A stretch of 51,070 nucleotides of DNA from Prevotella sp. (GCA_016285075.1 JAEEQB010000032.1:1-51070), one strand, 5' to 3'; positions 16,711 through 24,882 are shown, counted from the stretch's first letter. Numbers and translations are program-made. Notes: generated by a model not told the origin, from the sequence alone.

Positions 16711-16742
16711 TTTGGCTGTTTGAAAAATAATGCTTAACTTTG
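16711..16742 (+). promoter_or_regulatory. Promoter of the LytS/LytTR operon
   Basis: TTTG (16711-16714), 20 bp, TAACTTTG (16735-16742): a full consensus match. The first usable ATG (16751) is only eight bases after the -7 box, so the mRNA should have almost no leader. Confidence 0.78.
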
Positions 16743-16750
16743 CCGTCGGT

Positions 16751-17797
16751 ATGAAGAAGATCGAGAAAAAAGACTGGTGGTTGTTCCTGGTCCAGGCTGG
16801 CATTTGGGCTCTCATCCTGCTTGCCATGCCGCTGGCCACACTGTTCAGCACGAAGGACCTGGAGGCGACGAAAACCTCCTTCCTGGTGGTTTGGGGAATC
16901 TTCCGGGCTCCCTTGGCGGTCTATTTCGCCAACTTCTACCTGTTGGGACCCTATCTGTTCTTCCGCCGCCGCTTCTGGCTCTTCACACTCTGCAACCTGG
17001 TGCTGATACTGGGATTGAACTACGGCTTCTTCTATCTCTTCCTGTTCAGGGACAACTATCCCGAGACAGCACAGATGACGTCGAACATGTGGATAGGCTT
17101 CTTCTCGGGATTCCTGCTTTTCATGCTGCTCAACCTGGTGATGGCCGCCATTGCCATCGGCATACGCCATTTCATCCGTATTCGTCAGATACGTCAGCAG
17201 CTGCAGGACGAGAAGGCAAAGAACACCGAGGCTGAGCTGGCATGGCTGAAGAGCCAGATCAATCCCCATTTCCTCTTCAATACCCTGAACAACATCTCGA
17301 GCCTCACACAGATCGACCCTGATGCTGCACAGGATGCTATCGCCCAGCTCTCCGACCTGCTGCGCTATGCCATGTACGAAACCAACAAGAAGACGGTGCC
17401 CATACAGGGAGAGGTGGAGTTCATGCGCAACTACATCTCGCTGATGAAGCTGCGCTGCAGCGACAAGACTGAGGTCAATGCGCATTTCACCATGCACAAT
17501 TCGCAGTTGGAGGTTGCTCCGCTGCTCTTCATCTCGCTCATCGAAAATGCCTTCAAGCATGGTGTGAGCAGCAGCCGTCCGTCGAAGATAGACATCAGCC
17601 TGGAGGATACGGACGGACAACTGGTCTTCACTTGCGACAATACCAACTATCCCAAGGACGACGGGGACCGCAGCGGCTCGGGCATAGGGCTTGAAAACAC
17701 CCGCCGCCGCCTGGAGCTGATGTACGACGGACGCTACAGCTGGGAGCAGTCGCTGCAGGACAATATGTATCACGTCAGAATCACACTACAGCTATGA
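16751..17797 (+). CDS. LytS/YehU-type sensor histidine kinase
   Basis: A 348-residue membrane kinase. Four hydrophobic segments (about residues 10-32, 42-70, 75-100, 113-140) are followed by a coiled linker and the His_kinase domain, with LKSQINPHFLFNTLNN (phospho-acceptor His about 173), SLIENAFKHG (N box) and GSGIGLENTRRRLELMY (G box). The start was moved from an ATG at 16730 to 16751 because the former lies inside the promoter. It shares an ATGA overlap with the LytTR regulator, its evident partner. The signal is unknown; the adjacent outer membrane barrel is a candidate source. Confidence 0.92.
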   Translation: MKKIEKKDWWLFLVQAGIWALILLAMPLATLFSTKDLEATKTSFLVVWGIFRAPLAVYFANFYLLGPYLFFRRRFWLFTLCNLVLILGLNYGFFYLFLFRDNYPETAQMTSNMWIGFFSGFLLFMLLNLVMAAIAIGIRHFIRIRQIRQQLQDEKAKNTEAELAWLKSQINPHFLFNTLNNISSLTQIDPDAAQDAIAQLSDLLRYAMYETNKKTVPIQGEVEFMRNYISLMKLRCSDKTEVNAHFTMHNSQLEVAPLLFISLIENAFKHGVSSSRPSKIDISLEDTDGQLVFTCDNTNYPKDDGDRSGSGIGLENTRRRLELMYDGRYSWEQSLQDNMYHVRITLQL

Positions 17798-18567
17798 ACG
17801 ACCACCTCTCTTGTATCATTGTTGATGACGAGCCCTTGGCTGTCAGGCTGCTGGAGTCGTTTGTCGCCAAGACCCCGGGGCTGGAGCTGTTGGCGTCATT
17901 CACCGATTCGGTGGAGGCCATCAATGCCGTGAAGGAACAACGGCCCCAGCTGCTCTTCCTTGATATCCAGATGCCCGACCTCAACGGCATGGAGCTGGCT
18001 CACATGTTGCCGGAAGGGACGAAGGTTGTCTTCACCACCGCTTTCAAGGAGTATGCATTCGAGAGCTACGAGGTGTCGGCATTGGACTTTCTGCTGAAGC
18101 CTATTCGTTATAACAAGTTCATCGCTGCTGTCGAGAAGGCCAGGGAGTGGTTCTTAAGGAGCAGGGACATTCCACAGGGTTCATCCGACCTTCCACCTGC
18201 CAGTGTCCCTACTGTGGCAAGCGGTCAGAAGCCAGGCACCACCGTCTATATAAAGGTTGATGGCGAATACCGCCAGATAGCCTTCTCACAGATTGTATAC
18301 GTCAACGGCATGAAGGACTACGTCATGTTCTACTTGGAGGGTCAGAACAAACCGCTCATCACCCATCTCACCATGAAGGCTGTGGAAGAGATGCTGCCCC
18401 CACAGCAGTTCATGAGGGTACACCGTTCTTACATCGTCGCCCTCGACAAGATACGTAAGGTCGACCGTAACGACTGCATCTACATAGGAGAAGAGATCAT
18501 CCACGTGACCGAAGTCTTCCTCCCCAGGTTCCAGGAATACCTGAAATCCAAAGCTGTGACAGGGTGA
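17794..18567 (+). CDS. LytTR-family response regulator
   Basis: 257 residues. Receiver domain 1-120: acidic pocket VDDEP, phospho-acceptor Asp about 57 in LLFLDIQMPDLNGMEL, conserved Lys in FLLKPIRYNKF. A proline/serine linker of about 30 residues follows, then a LytTR DNA-binding domain (about 150-255) with YIKVDGEYRQI, IVYVNGMKDYVMFY and FMRVHRSYIVALDKI. The start overlaps the kinase stop by four bases. LytTR proteins bind direct repeats spaced about 21-22 bp; two such repeats occur upstream of this cluster (14072 and 16565), which makes autoregulation and control of the barrel gene likely. Confidence 0.94.
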   Translation: MNDHLSCIIVDDEPLAVRLLESFVAKTPGLELLASFTDSVEAINAVKEQRPQLLFLDIQMPDLNGMELAHMLPEGTKVVFTTAFKEYAFESYEVSALDFLLKPIRYNKFIAAVEKAREWFLRSRDIPQGSSDLPPASVPTVASGQKPGTTVYIKVDGEYRQIAFSQIVYVNGMKDYVMFYLEGQNKPLITHLTMKAVEEMLPPQQFMRVHRSYIVALDKIRKVDRNDCIYIGEEIIHVTEVFLPRFQEYLKSKAVTG

Positions 18568-18647
18568 GACCCCGCAGACAGAACGAAATCCATACATCAC
18601 AAAAAATAATTAACCATCAACTATTCAACTAATTCATTACATCTTTT

Positions 18648-20225
18648 ATGAAAAAGCTTTTTTTGCCTCTTCTGCTCATGGTAGCAGTGTCTGCACGAGC
18701 TGCAGAAAACCCCGTGTTAACGATTGAGGGTGGACAGGTCCAGGGCGTACTGGCCGATGATCATCCTGAAGTGTATGTCTATCGTGGTATCCCTTATGCC
18801 GCACCTCCCATCAGGGAGAACCGTTGGAAGGCCCCGCAGCCCGTTGTGCCCTGGAAGGGTGTGAAGATCTGCGACACCTTCGGACGTCCCAGCTTCCAGG
18901 CTATTCAGTACACCGGTGGCTATTATACCGAGTGGGGCTATGGCAAGGAGGCAGCCTTCAGCGAGGACTGCCTGTATCTGAATGTGTGGACCAAGGCTCC
19001 CGGACAGGTGGGCAAGAAACTGCCTGTTGCCTTGTGGATTCATGGCGGTGGCTATCGTGAGGGCTTCGGATCGGAGCCCGAGTTCGATGGTCAGGAGTGG
19101 GGAGCCAAGGACGTCGTGCTCGTTTCCATCAACTATCGTCTCGGCATCTTCGGATTCCTCACCCATCCCCTTCTGGCAGAAGAAAGCCCCAACAAAGTAT
19201 CGGGCAACTATGGCATTCTCGACCAGATTGAAGCCTTGAAATGGATCAAGAAGAACATCGCCCAGTTTGGTGGTGACCCTGGCAATGTGACCATCTTCGG
19301 ACAGAGCGCCGGTGGTGGAAGCGTTCGTACGTTGTGTGAAAGCCCGCTGGCCCGTGGACTGTTCCATAAGGCAGTCATCATGAGCGCTCAGGGACTAAGC
19401 ATCCCCAATCCCAACGGCGGTGGCATGATGGGAGCTCGCTACAGCGGCGGCTCCTTGGAGGATGCGATGGCCAATACCAAGAAAGTGTTCGATTGGGCTG
19501 GTCTGACCGATTTGCAGAAGATGCGTCAGGCGTCTACTGAGACCATCTTCGCCCTGCCTACCCTCTACTACCAGGTGAACGACGACGGGCAGCAGGCTGG
19601 CGGTGGAATGCCGTTTATGCGCAGAGGACTGCCTCTCATGCCGATGATCGATGGCTATGTCAGCGTGAAGAGCTTTGACGATGCTACCCGTGAAGGCACC
19701 TTGGCTGATGTACCTTATATGATCGGTTTCACCCTCAACGACATGGGCAACATGGCTCCTAATATCGCCGAGTTCTGCAAGGTCCGCGCCCAGAAGGGCG
19801 GCAAGGCATGGGCTTACGAGTTTGCACGCCCCTTGCCCGACGACGGGAGCCATCCAGAGGTGACCCAGCGCCTGCGTGGGGCTTTCCACAGCAGCGACCT
19901 GTGGTTTGTGTTCAAGTCGCTGAAGCACTGCTGGCGTCCCTGGGCCAAGGGCGACTGGGATCTCTCCGAGAAGATGCTCACAGCGTGGACCAACTTTGCA
20001 AAGTACAGCGACCCGAACGGTCCGAAGGGTGGCGTCTGGGCTCCCTGCACCGAGAAGAATCCTAAGTTCATGGTGTTCAAACTCAACGACAAGGATGCTG
20101 AGGCATCGGTCTACGGCGATGCCGAGATAGCTCCTCAGCCGCAGGGATTCCCCTTCGGCGGCGGCTTCGGTGGTGCTGGCGGCGGTGCCAGACCTAATGC
20201 CGCCGGTGCTCCTGCCCGAAGGTAA
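18648..20225 (+). CDS. Secreted type B carboxylesterase (second of three)
   Basis: 525 residues with a signal peptide (MKKLFLPLLLMVAVSARA). COesterase features: YRGIPYAAPPIRENRWKAPQ, FSEDCLYLNVW, oxyanion loop ALWIHGGGYREG, nucleophile elbow FGQSAGGGSVRTL (Ser about 220) and a probable catalytic His in GAFHSSDLWFVF. It ends in a glycine-rich tail (FPFGGGFGGAGGGARP). Long stretches are identical to the esterase at 35027, so the two are close paralogues, but this copy has a cleaved signal while the other is a lipoprotein. The 80 bases before it hold no recognised promoter. A strong terminator follows at 20271. Confidence 0.9.
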   Translation: MKKLFLPLLLMVAVSARAAENPVLTIEGGQVQGVLADDHPEVYVYRGIPYAAPPIRENRWKAPQPVVPWKGVKICDTFGRPSFQAIQYTGGYYTEWGYGKEAAFSEDCLYLNVWTKAPGQVGKKLPVALWIHGGGYREGFGSEPEFDGQEWGAKDVVLVSINYRLGIFGFLTHPLLAEESPNKVSGNYGILDQIEALKWIKKNIAQFGGDPGNVTIFGQSAGGGSVRTLCESPLARGLFHKAVIMSAQGLSIPNPNGGGMMGARYSGGSLEDAMANTKKVFDWAGLTDLQKMRQASTETIFALPTLYYQVNDDGQQAGGGMPFMRRGLPLMPMIDGYVSVKSFDDATREGTLADVPYMIGFTLNDMGNMAPNIAEFCKVRAQKGGKAWAYEFARPLPDDGSHPEVTQRLRGAFHSSDLWFVFKSLKHCWRPWAKGDWDLSEKMLTAWTNFAKYSDPNGPKGGVWAPCTEKNPKFMVFKLNDKDAEASVYGDAEIAPQPQGFPFGGGFGGAGGGARPNAAGAPARR

Positions 20226-20235
20226 ACAGGGAGGG

Positions 20236-20249
20236 TGCAAACGTTTGCA
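20236..20249. promoter_or_regulatory. Perfect 14-bp palindrome, LacI-type operator candidate
   Basis: TGCAAACGTTTGCA is self-complementary over all 14 bases and has the central CG and half-site form of LacI/GalR-family operators. It lies 10 bp after the esterase stop and 55 bp before the amylase -7 box. No LacI-type gene is in the window, so the regulator would have to be encoded elsewhere. Confidence 0.5.
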
Positions 20250-20270
20250 TTTCCCGTAAGTCAGATTGAT

Positions 20271-20302
20271 AGCCGTCTGCCGCTGTACAGACGGCTTTTT
20301 TC
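20271..20302 (+). terminator. Rho-independent terminator after the second carboxylesterase
   Basis: AGCCGTCTG (20271-20279) pairs with CAGACGGCT (20288-20296) as a 9-bp GC-rich stem with an 8-base loop, followed by a run of T. It ends just before the amylase -7 box at 20305, so it occupies the normal -33 region of that promoter. Confidence 0.88.
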
Positions 20303-20304
20303 AC

Positions 20305-20312
20305 TACCTTTG
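20305..20312 (+). promoter_or_regulatory. Alpha-amylase promoter -7 box
   Basis: TACCTTTG matches TAnnTTTG, 27 bases before the amylase ATG. The -33 position falls inside the terminator stem and has no TTTG, so the promoter may need an activator. Confidence 0.6.
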
Positions 20313-20339
20313 CACTTGAAAACCAAAAACAACAGATTT

Positions 20340-22418
20340 ATGAAAAGAGGAATACTTACATCGTTTGGCTTTGACCTACCGTTGTCCGTCGCCGGTCTGG
20401 TGGCGGTGTTGCTGCTGTTCAGCCCCGTCGGATCAGCGGCTCAGTCGCAGGGATGGCCGCAGCAGTATGGGGGAGTGATGTTACAGGGGTTCTACTGGGA
20501 CAGCTACGACGACACCCAGTGGGCGCTTCTTGAAAGACAGGCCGACGACCTCAGCAGCTCGTTCTCACTGATATGGATACCCCAAAGCGGCAACTGCGGT
20601 GCGCAATCCATGGGTTATGACGACCTGTACTGGTTTCCCGGCAACGGCCACTACGACAGCTCCTTCGGCACGGAGGCACAGCTGAGATCGATGATCAGCA
20701 CGTTCAAGGCCAAGGGACTGGGCACCATTGCCGACGTGGTGGTGAACCACCGCAGGAACGTCTCGACGTGGACCGACTTCCCATCGGAGACCTATCAGGG
20801 ACAGAACTACCAGCTGACCTGGCAGGACATCTGTTCCGACGACGAGGCCGCCAGCAATGGTCAGAAGGTGGGTCCCAACAAGGATACTGGCGAGGGATGG
20901 GGCGGCATGCGCGACCTGGACCACAAGAGTGAGAACGTGCAGCGCAGCGTGAAGGCCTATCTCGACATGCTGCTCAACGACCTGGGCTATGTGGGCTTCC
21001 GCTACGACATGGTCAAAGGCTACAGTGCCAGCTATACCAAGATGTATAACGAGAGCTCGCATCCGCAGTTCTCGGTGGGTGAATGCTGGGACGGAACCAA
21101 CACCATACGCAACTGGATCGATGGTACGGGCAAGACCAGTGCAGCCTTCGACTTCCAGTTCCGCTATACCGTGCGCAATGCCGCCAACAATGGTGACTGG
21201 CAGCAGCTGGGTCGTCAGAACGACGGCAACTGGCCACTGGTCAGCAGCAGCATGCAGAACGGCGCTTACCGCCAGTATGCTGTTACCTTCGTCGAAAACC
21301 ATGATACCGAGAAACGATCCAATGCCGCACAGGACCCCCTGAGAAAGGATACGCTCGCCGCCAATGCCTACATGCTGGCCATGCCGGGCACTCCCTGCGT
21401 GTTCCTGAAGCACTGGCAGGCCTATCGCCCCGAGATCAAGGCCATGATCGAGGCACGCCGCTTTGCAGGCATCCACAACCAGAGCGAGGCTGTCAACATG
21501 GCAACCAATCGGGACTATTACTCAGTGCGTTCCACGGGTACCAACAGCCAGCTGCTGTGCGTCGTGGGCAGGCAAGCAGGCACCTATACCCCCAACGGCA
21601 GCTGGACACGCATCCTCTCAGGCTATCACTATGCCTACTACCTGCCCACCACCATGAATACTGCGTGGGTGAGCCTGGCATCGGGCGTCTACGAGGGTGA
21701 GCAGAAGGCGGTGCTGACAGCTGTGAGCAGCGACCCCGCTGCACGACTGGTCTACACCCTCGACGGCACTGTTCCCACAGCAGGTAGTCCTCAGGCAGCC
21801 AGCGGAACCACCGTCACGTTGCCCCTTGGACAGACCGTACTCACCGTGGGACTGCTCACCGGAGGCACCGTCACCGGCATGGTCACCCGCACCGTCACCT
21901 GCAACAAACCCGAGGAGAAGCCACAAGTGCAGATTCCCGCCTTCTGTGTGGTCAGCGAAGGGGAAGTGTGCGCATTCTTCGAGGCACCCAGCACCTGGAG
22001 CAACACCATCTGTTGTTGGGCGTGGTCAGAGAGTCCTGAAGACAACTTCACCGATGGCGCCAAGGGATGGCCTGGCGTGAACTGTACCTATTTAGGCACA
22101 GCCGACAACGGCAACAAGGTGTGGAAATGGACGTGGAACGGCATCAAGCAGAAGAATTCTTCGGCCAAGCAGCCTGCCAAGATCATCTTCAACAACAACG
22201 GCCAGCCACAGACCAATGACCTCGCATTCCAGTTGGGAGGCTACTACAACAAAGACGGTTTGCAAGGCACTGTCAGCACCACTGGCATCCAATCAGCACT
22301 ATCAGCCACCGTCAACTCCTGTTCCGACGTCTACGATCTCCAGGGTCGCCGTCTGCGTCAGGCTCCTTCACGTCCCGGCGTCTACATACAGAATGGAAAA
22401 CTGAGGAGAATGCCTTGA
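20340..22418 (+). CDS. Secreted GH13 alpha-amylase with C-terminal starch-binding region
   Basis: 692 residues from ATG 20340; an upstream in-frame ATG at 20235 lies before the promoter and terminator. An N-terminal signal region ends near SAAQS. GH13 motifs: I DVVVNH (132-137), II GFRYDMVKG (Asp223 nucleophile), III VGECW (Glu248 acid/base), IV VENHD (Asp322). A chitobiase-C-like beta-domain spans about 455-520. CBM26-like sequence spans about 535-640 (FFEAPSTWSNTI, AKGWPGVNCTYLG, KIIFNNN). The tail YDLQGRRL...PGVYIQNGK resembles those of the GH10 and GH5 enzymes here. It would cut alpha-1,4-glucans outside the cytoplasm. No other sus-type genes lie nearby. Confidence 0.93.
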   Translation: MKRGILTSFGFDLPLSVAGLVAVLLLFSPVGSAAQSQGWPQQYGGVMLQGFYWDSYDDTQWALLERQADDLSSSFSLIWIPQSGNCGAQSMGYDDLYWFPGNGHYDSSFGTEAQLRSMISTFKAKGLGTIADVVVNHRRNVSTWTDFPSETYQGQNYQLTWQDICSDDEAASNGQKVGPNKDTGEGWGGMRDLDHKSENVQRSVKAYLDMLLNDLGYVGFRYDMVKGYSASYTKMYNESSHPQFSVGECWDGTNTIRNWIDGTGKTSAAFDFQFRYTVRNAANNGDWQQLGRQNDGNWPLVSSSMQNGAYRQYAVTFVENHDTEKRSNAAQDPLRKDTLAANAYMLAMPGTPCVFLKHWQAYRPEIKAMIEARRFAGIHNQSEAVNMATNRDYYSVRSTGTNSQLLCVVGRQAGTYTPNGSWTRILSGYHYAYYLPTTMNTAWVSLASGVYEGEQKAVLTAVSSDPAARLVYTLDGTVPTAGSPQAASGTTVTLPLGQTVLTVGLLTGGTVTGMVTRTVTCNKPEEKPQVQIPAFCVVSEGEVCAFFEAPSTWSNTICCWAWSESPEDNFTDGAKGWPGVNCTYLGTADNGNKVWKWTWNGIKQKNSSAKQPAKIIFNNNGQPQTNDLAFQLGGYYNKDGLQGTVSTTGIQSALSATVNSCSDVYDLQGRRLRQAPSRPGVYIQNGKLRRMP

Positions 22419-22419
22419 C

Positions 22420-22490
22420 AGTTCATAGTTCATAGTGCATAGTTCATAGTCTTTGACAGTTCAAAGTTCAAAGTTCATAGTTCATAGTTC
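22420..22490. repeat. Degenerate AGTTCATAGT tandem repeat
   Basis: About seven imperfect copies of a roughly 9-10 base unit (AGTTCATAGT, with variants AGTGCATAGT and AGTTCAAAGT) run from just after the amylase stop to palindrome D. The same unit occurs in inverted orientation around 45861-45988. Confidence 0.7.
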
Positions 22491-22508
22491 TTGCCTTGCA
22501 AGCGACCA

Positions 22509-22599
22509 GAATCAAGGGGACAGGTTTTTGAAGTGAATTCCCCGGATTCATTCAAAAACCTGTCCCCTTGATTCATCCAAAAACCTGTCCCCTTGATTC
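22509..22599. repeat. REPIN-like palindrome D (one left and two right units)
   Basis: Left arm 22509-22540 and first right arm 22544-22574 form the palindrome (loop CCC, one extra G on the left as in A). A second right-hand unit, 22575-22599, has no left partner. It is A with the outer left unit missing. It lies between the converging amylase and fimbrillin-like genes, ending three bases before the latter's stop codon. Confidence 0.85.
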
Positions 22600-22601
22600 G
22601 C

Positions 22602-24578
22602 TTAATTACTGGGCGTCAGCGTCCAGGTTTTGCCTTTGTTGCTGCCGTAATCTGATGCCCTTACCTGTATGCCGCCGAAGGGGCCGCCATCCTCAGGCCA
22701 CTTGGCCCAGTTCTCTTGTTTGGCATCGCCAGTGCCATTGTGCATCACCACGCCGTCGAAGGTCACTGCGCCGATGCCCTGGTCTTCATTGCCCTTGCCG
22801 ATGGGGGCATTGGAAGAGTAATTGCTTCTGGTGGCGGTCACGCTGGTGATGTCTTTAGTGATGCTGATGCTGGTGAACTTGCCAAACGATCCGCTGCCGA
22901 TGCCAGCGGCATAATTGCCGCCCCTGGCCTCAATCGTGCCGCCCGCGATGCTGATGGCGCCACAACTGCTGACATAGATATTGCCTAATTCATCACTATA
23001 CCCGTTTCCGCTGCCGATGCCCGCGGCATTAGCGCCGCCCGTGGCGGTGACCTGCGCCGAGCCGCTGATGGAGATGTCGCCGCAGGTGTTCGCGGCTTGA
23101 TACGCCCATCCGCTGCCGATGCTGGCGGCTTGGTCGCCGCCCGTGGCGGTGACCTGCGTCGAGCCGCTGATGGAGATGTCGCCGCAGGTGTTCGCGGCTT
23201 GATCCGCATGTCCGCTGCCGATGCCTGCGGCATAATCGCCACCCGTGGCGGTGATGGTGCCGCCCGTGATGGTGATGGTGCCGCAGGAGTGGTTATTGCC
23301 GCCGCCGATGCCGGCACCAGAAGTGCCTATTGCTGTGATGTTACCGCCCTCGATCACGATGTTACCGCAGTCATTCTGGTAACTACCGCCGATGCCGGCG
23401 CCATAAGCACCGCTGTTGTCGGCGATGAGCGTGCCGCCGCCACGGATGGTAAGGGTAGAGCCTGATGGTATATAGACGGCAGCCCTCTCCCAATTCCCCT
23501 TAAAAGTGTTTATTGTGCCGTCGGCCAGGATGATAGTGGCATTGCCAGCGCACTCAATGCCGGTCTTGTAACCTGTAGTGAAGTTCGCGTTCGTCACGCC
23601 GGCCAGCGTCACGGTGGCGCCAGCAGCAATCTTCAACTGTGTGCTCGTGCCGCCCGTGCCGGTCACCACGTCGCCGTCGTTGAGCGTCACCTCACCGTCG
23701 CTGGTCGTGATGCTGCGCGTGGTCTGCTTGGCCAGCGTCACCGTGCTCTGATAGTATGTGCTGGCGGCGAGGGTCACAGACGCTTTGTTGTAGATATACG
23801 AGTCGGTCCCGTCGCTGGCGATGATGGTGAGGCCTGTGGCGCCTGCGGGCACAGCCATGAAGAGCGTGCTGGTGGGGGTGGAGGCAGGTGTGGCAGAGGC
23901 CGTCTTGCCGCCGAAATAGATGTCGAGTTTCGTGGCGTTGAGAGCCGTGCTGGCGTCTTTCTTCAGCGAGAGTTTCCAGATGGCTATCTGTGAGTCCATC
24001 GATACGTTGCTGCTGAGCGAGGCGGGAGAGGTGGCGAGGGTGATCGTGCCCGTGGCCTGGCGCAGGTCGCAGTTGGCGCTGATGCCGGCGATGGTGCCAT
24101 CCTGGTGGGCAAACACGTCGCTCTTCACCTGGCCGAAGTTGTCGCCTGCGGTCTGGTCTACCGCCGAATAGGGATAGACCAGGGTCACCGGGGTGTCCGT
24201 GGTCACGTTCTCGTCGAGCATCGCCGTGATGGTGGCGGTGCCTGGCACCTTGCCGCCGGTACCGTCGCTCACGGCGCTCACCGTGGCGGGGGTCACCTTC
24301 GTCTCGCTGCCCACCTTGTAGACCATTGCCACCTGCTCGTTCACGGCCCATGTGGCGGTGATCACGTCCGAGGCGTCGGGGCCAGAGAGTGCGCGTGTCT
24401 GGCTGCCGGCGCCCGCCGCGCTGATGGTGGCGGAGAATGGGATGCCGCTCGACAGCACGGGTTCGTCGATGCTGCTGTCGCCGCTGGTGTTGTCGTCGTT
24501 ACTGCAGGCCGTGGCCGTCAGGAGGCCCAGCACGGCCAAGCCCAGGAGTCTGAATCTATGGTGAATCTTCGTTTCCAT
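22602..24578 (-). CDS. Fimbrillin-like lipoprotein with C-terminal glycine-rich beta-helix repeats
   Basis: 658 residues. Lipobox LTATAC (Cys25) follows a hydrophobic stretch, so it is a lipoprotein. Residues about 45-270 look like a fimbrillin (Mfa-like) N-terminal region: PFSATI, ATWAVNEQVAMVYKVG, VTLVYPYSA, LFMAVPAG and a TYYQSTVTL end. From about 300 the sequence becomes short repeats, GGTITATGGDYAAGIGSG and CGDISISGSxQVTATGG, suggesting a solenoid of the surface-adhesin type. Two repeats are 34 residues each and nearly identical in DNA. It probably shares an operon with the small gene at 24613. The ligand and surface location are not known. Confidence 0.75.
   Translation of the reverse strand: METKIHHRFRLLGLAVLGLLTATACSNDDNTSGDSSIDEPVLSSGIPFSATISAAGAGSQTRALSGPDASDVITATWAVNEQVAMVYKVGSETKVTPATVSAVSDGTGGKVPGTATITAMLDENVTTDTPVTLVYPYSAVDQTAGDNFGQVKSDVFAHQDGTIAGISANCDLRQATGTITLATSPASLSSNVSMDSQIAIWKLSLKKDASTALNATKLDIYFGGKTASATPASTPTSTLFMAVPAGATGLTIIASDGTDSYIYNKASVTLAASTYYQSTVTLAKQTTRSITTSDGEVTLNDGDVVTGTGGTSTQLKIAAGATVTLAGVTNANFTTGYKTGIECAGNATIILADGTINTFKGNWERAAVYIPSGSTLTIRGGGTLIADNSGAYGAGIGGSYQNDCGNIVIEGGNITAIGTSGAGIGGGNNHSCGTITITGGTITATGGDYAAGIGSGHADQAANTCGDISISGSTQVTATGGDQAASIGSGWAYQAANTCGDISISGSAQVTATGGANAAGIGSGNGYSDELGNIYVSSCGAISIAGGTIEARGGNYAAGIGSGSFGKFTSISITKDITSVTATRSNYSSNAPIGKGNEDQGIGAVTFDGVVMHNGTGDAKQENWAKWPEDGGPFGGIQVRASDYGSNKGKTWTLTPSN
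23041..23244 (-). repeat. 102-bp in-frame tandem repeat within the fimbrillin-like gene
   Basis: The plus-strand segment starting GTGGCGGTGACCTGCG at 23041 recurs at 23143, a period of 102 bp or 34 codons, with a few base changes. It encodes successive copies of the CGDISISGS...ATGGDxAA unit. Near-identity at DNA level suggests a recent duplication and a length-variable region. Confidence 0.75.
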
Positions 24579-24612
24579 TGTCTTCTGTCTGTTTTAGGGG
24601 TTCTACACTCGG

Positions 24613-24765
24613 TTAAGGGTTCAACGGGTCGTTGCCCGGGTTGAATGGACTCAGCGGATCCAGTCCGCCGTCTCCGCTGCCGGCCAGCAGCCGAACGCGG
24701 TCATTCAGCATGTACACCCGCATGGCGGGCTTCTCGTATTTGCGTCTCTTCGTCTGGTTTGTCAT
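24613..24765 (-). CDS. 50-residue peptide of the KYEKPxM...LLAGS type, function unknown
   Basis: The frame starts at ATG 24765 and ends at TAA 24613: MTNQTKRRKYEKPAMRVYML, then a middle with RLLAGSGDGG and an end LSPFNPGNDPLNP. A basic N-terminal half and a Gly/Pro/Asn-rich tail are joined at LLAGSGDGG. Bacteroidales genomes hold many small proteins with KYxxPxM plus LLAGS ahead of fimbrillin-like or other surface genes, to my recollection, but I know of no assigned function. There is no signal peptide. The gene has a full consensus promoter and lies 34 bases before the fimbrillin-like start, so it appears to lead that operon. A leader-peptide/glycine-cleavage precursor is one speculative reading. 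Confidence 0.6.
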   Translation of the reverse strand: MTNQTKRRKYEKPAMRVYMLNDRVRLLAGSGDGGLDPLSPFNPGNDPLNP

Positions 24766-24797
24766 ATCGTCGGTTGATTAGTTTCGCAATCTGGGTG

Positions 24798-24828
24798 CAA
24801 AGATAAGAAAAAAACAAATACCATGCAA
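24798..24828 (-). promoter_or_regulatory. Promoter of the peptide/fimbrillin-like operon
   Basis: On the minus strand TTG (24828-24826), 20 bp, TATCTTTG (24805-24798). It lies 32 bases before the ATG at 24765. This is good support that the short frame is really expressed. Confidence 0.75.
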
Positions 24829-24882
24829 CCTTTTCCCCAAGATTCTCCAGATGGGTTAGGAAAGAAATTAGAATAATGTAAT

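Noticed and set aside
16527..16730. 67-residue plus-strand frame running through the 22-bp repeats
   Set aside because: It is created by the tandem repeat, overlaps the kinase promoter, has no promoter of its own and encodes no recognisable protein.
20235..20339. N-terminal extension of the amylase frame
   Set aside because: It runs through the LacI-type palindrome, the terminator and the -7 box, so it is not translated.
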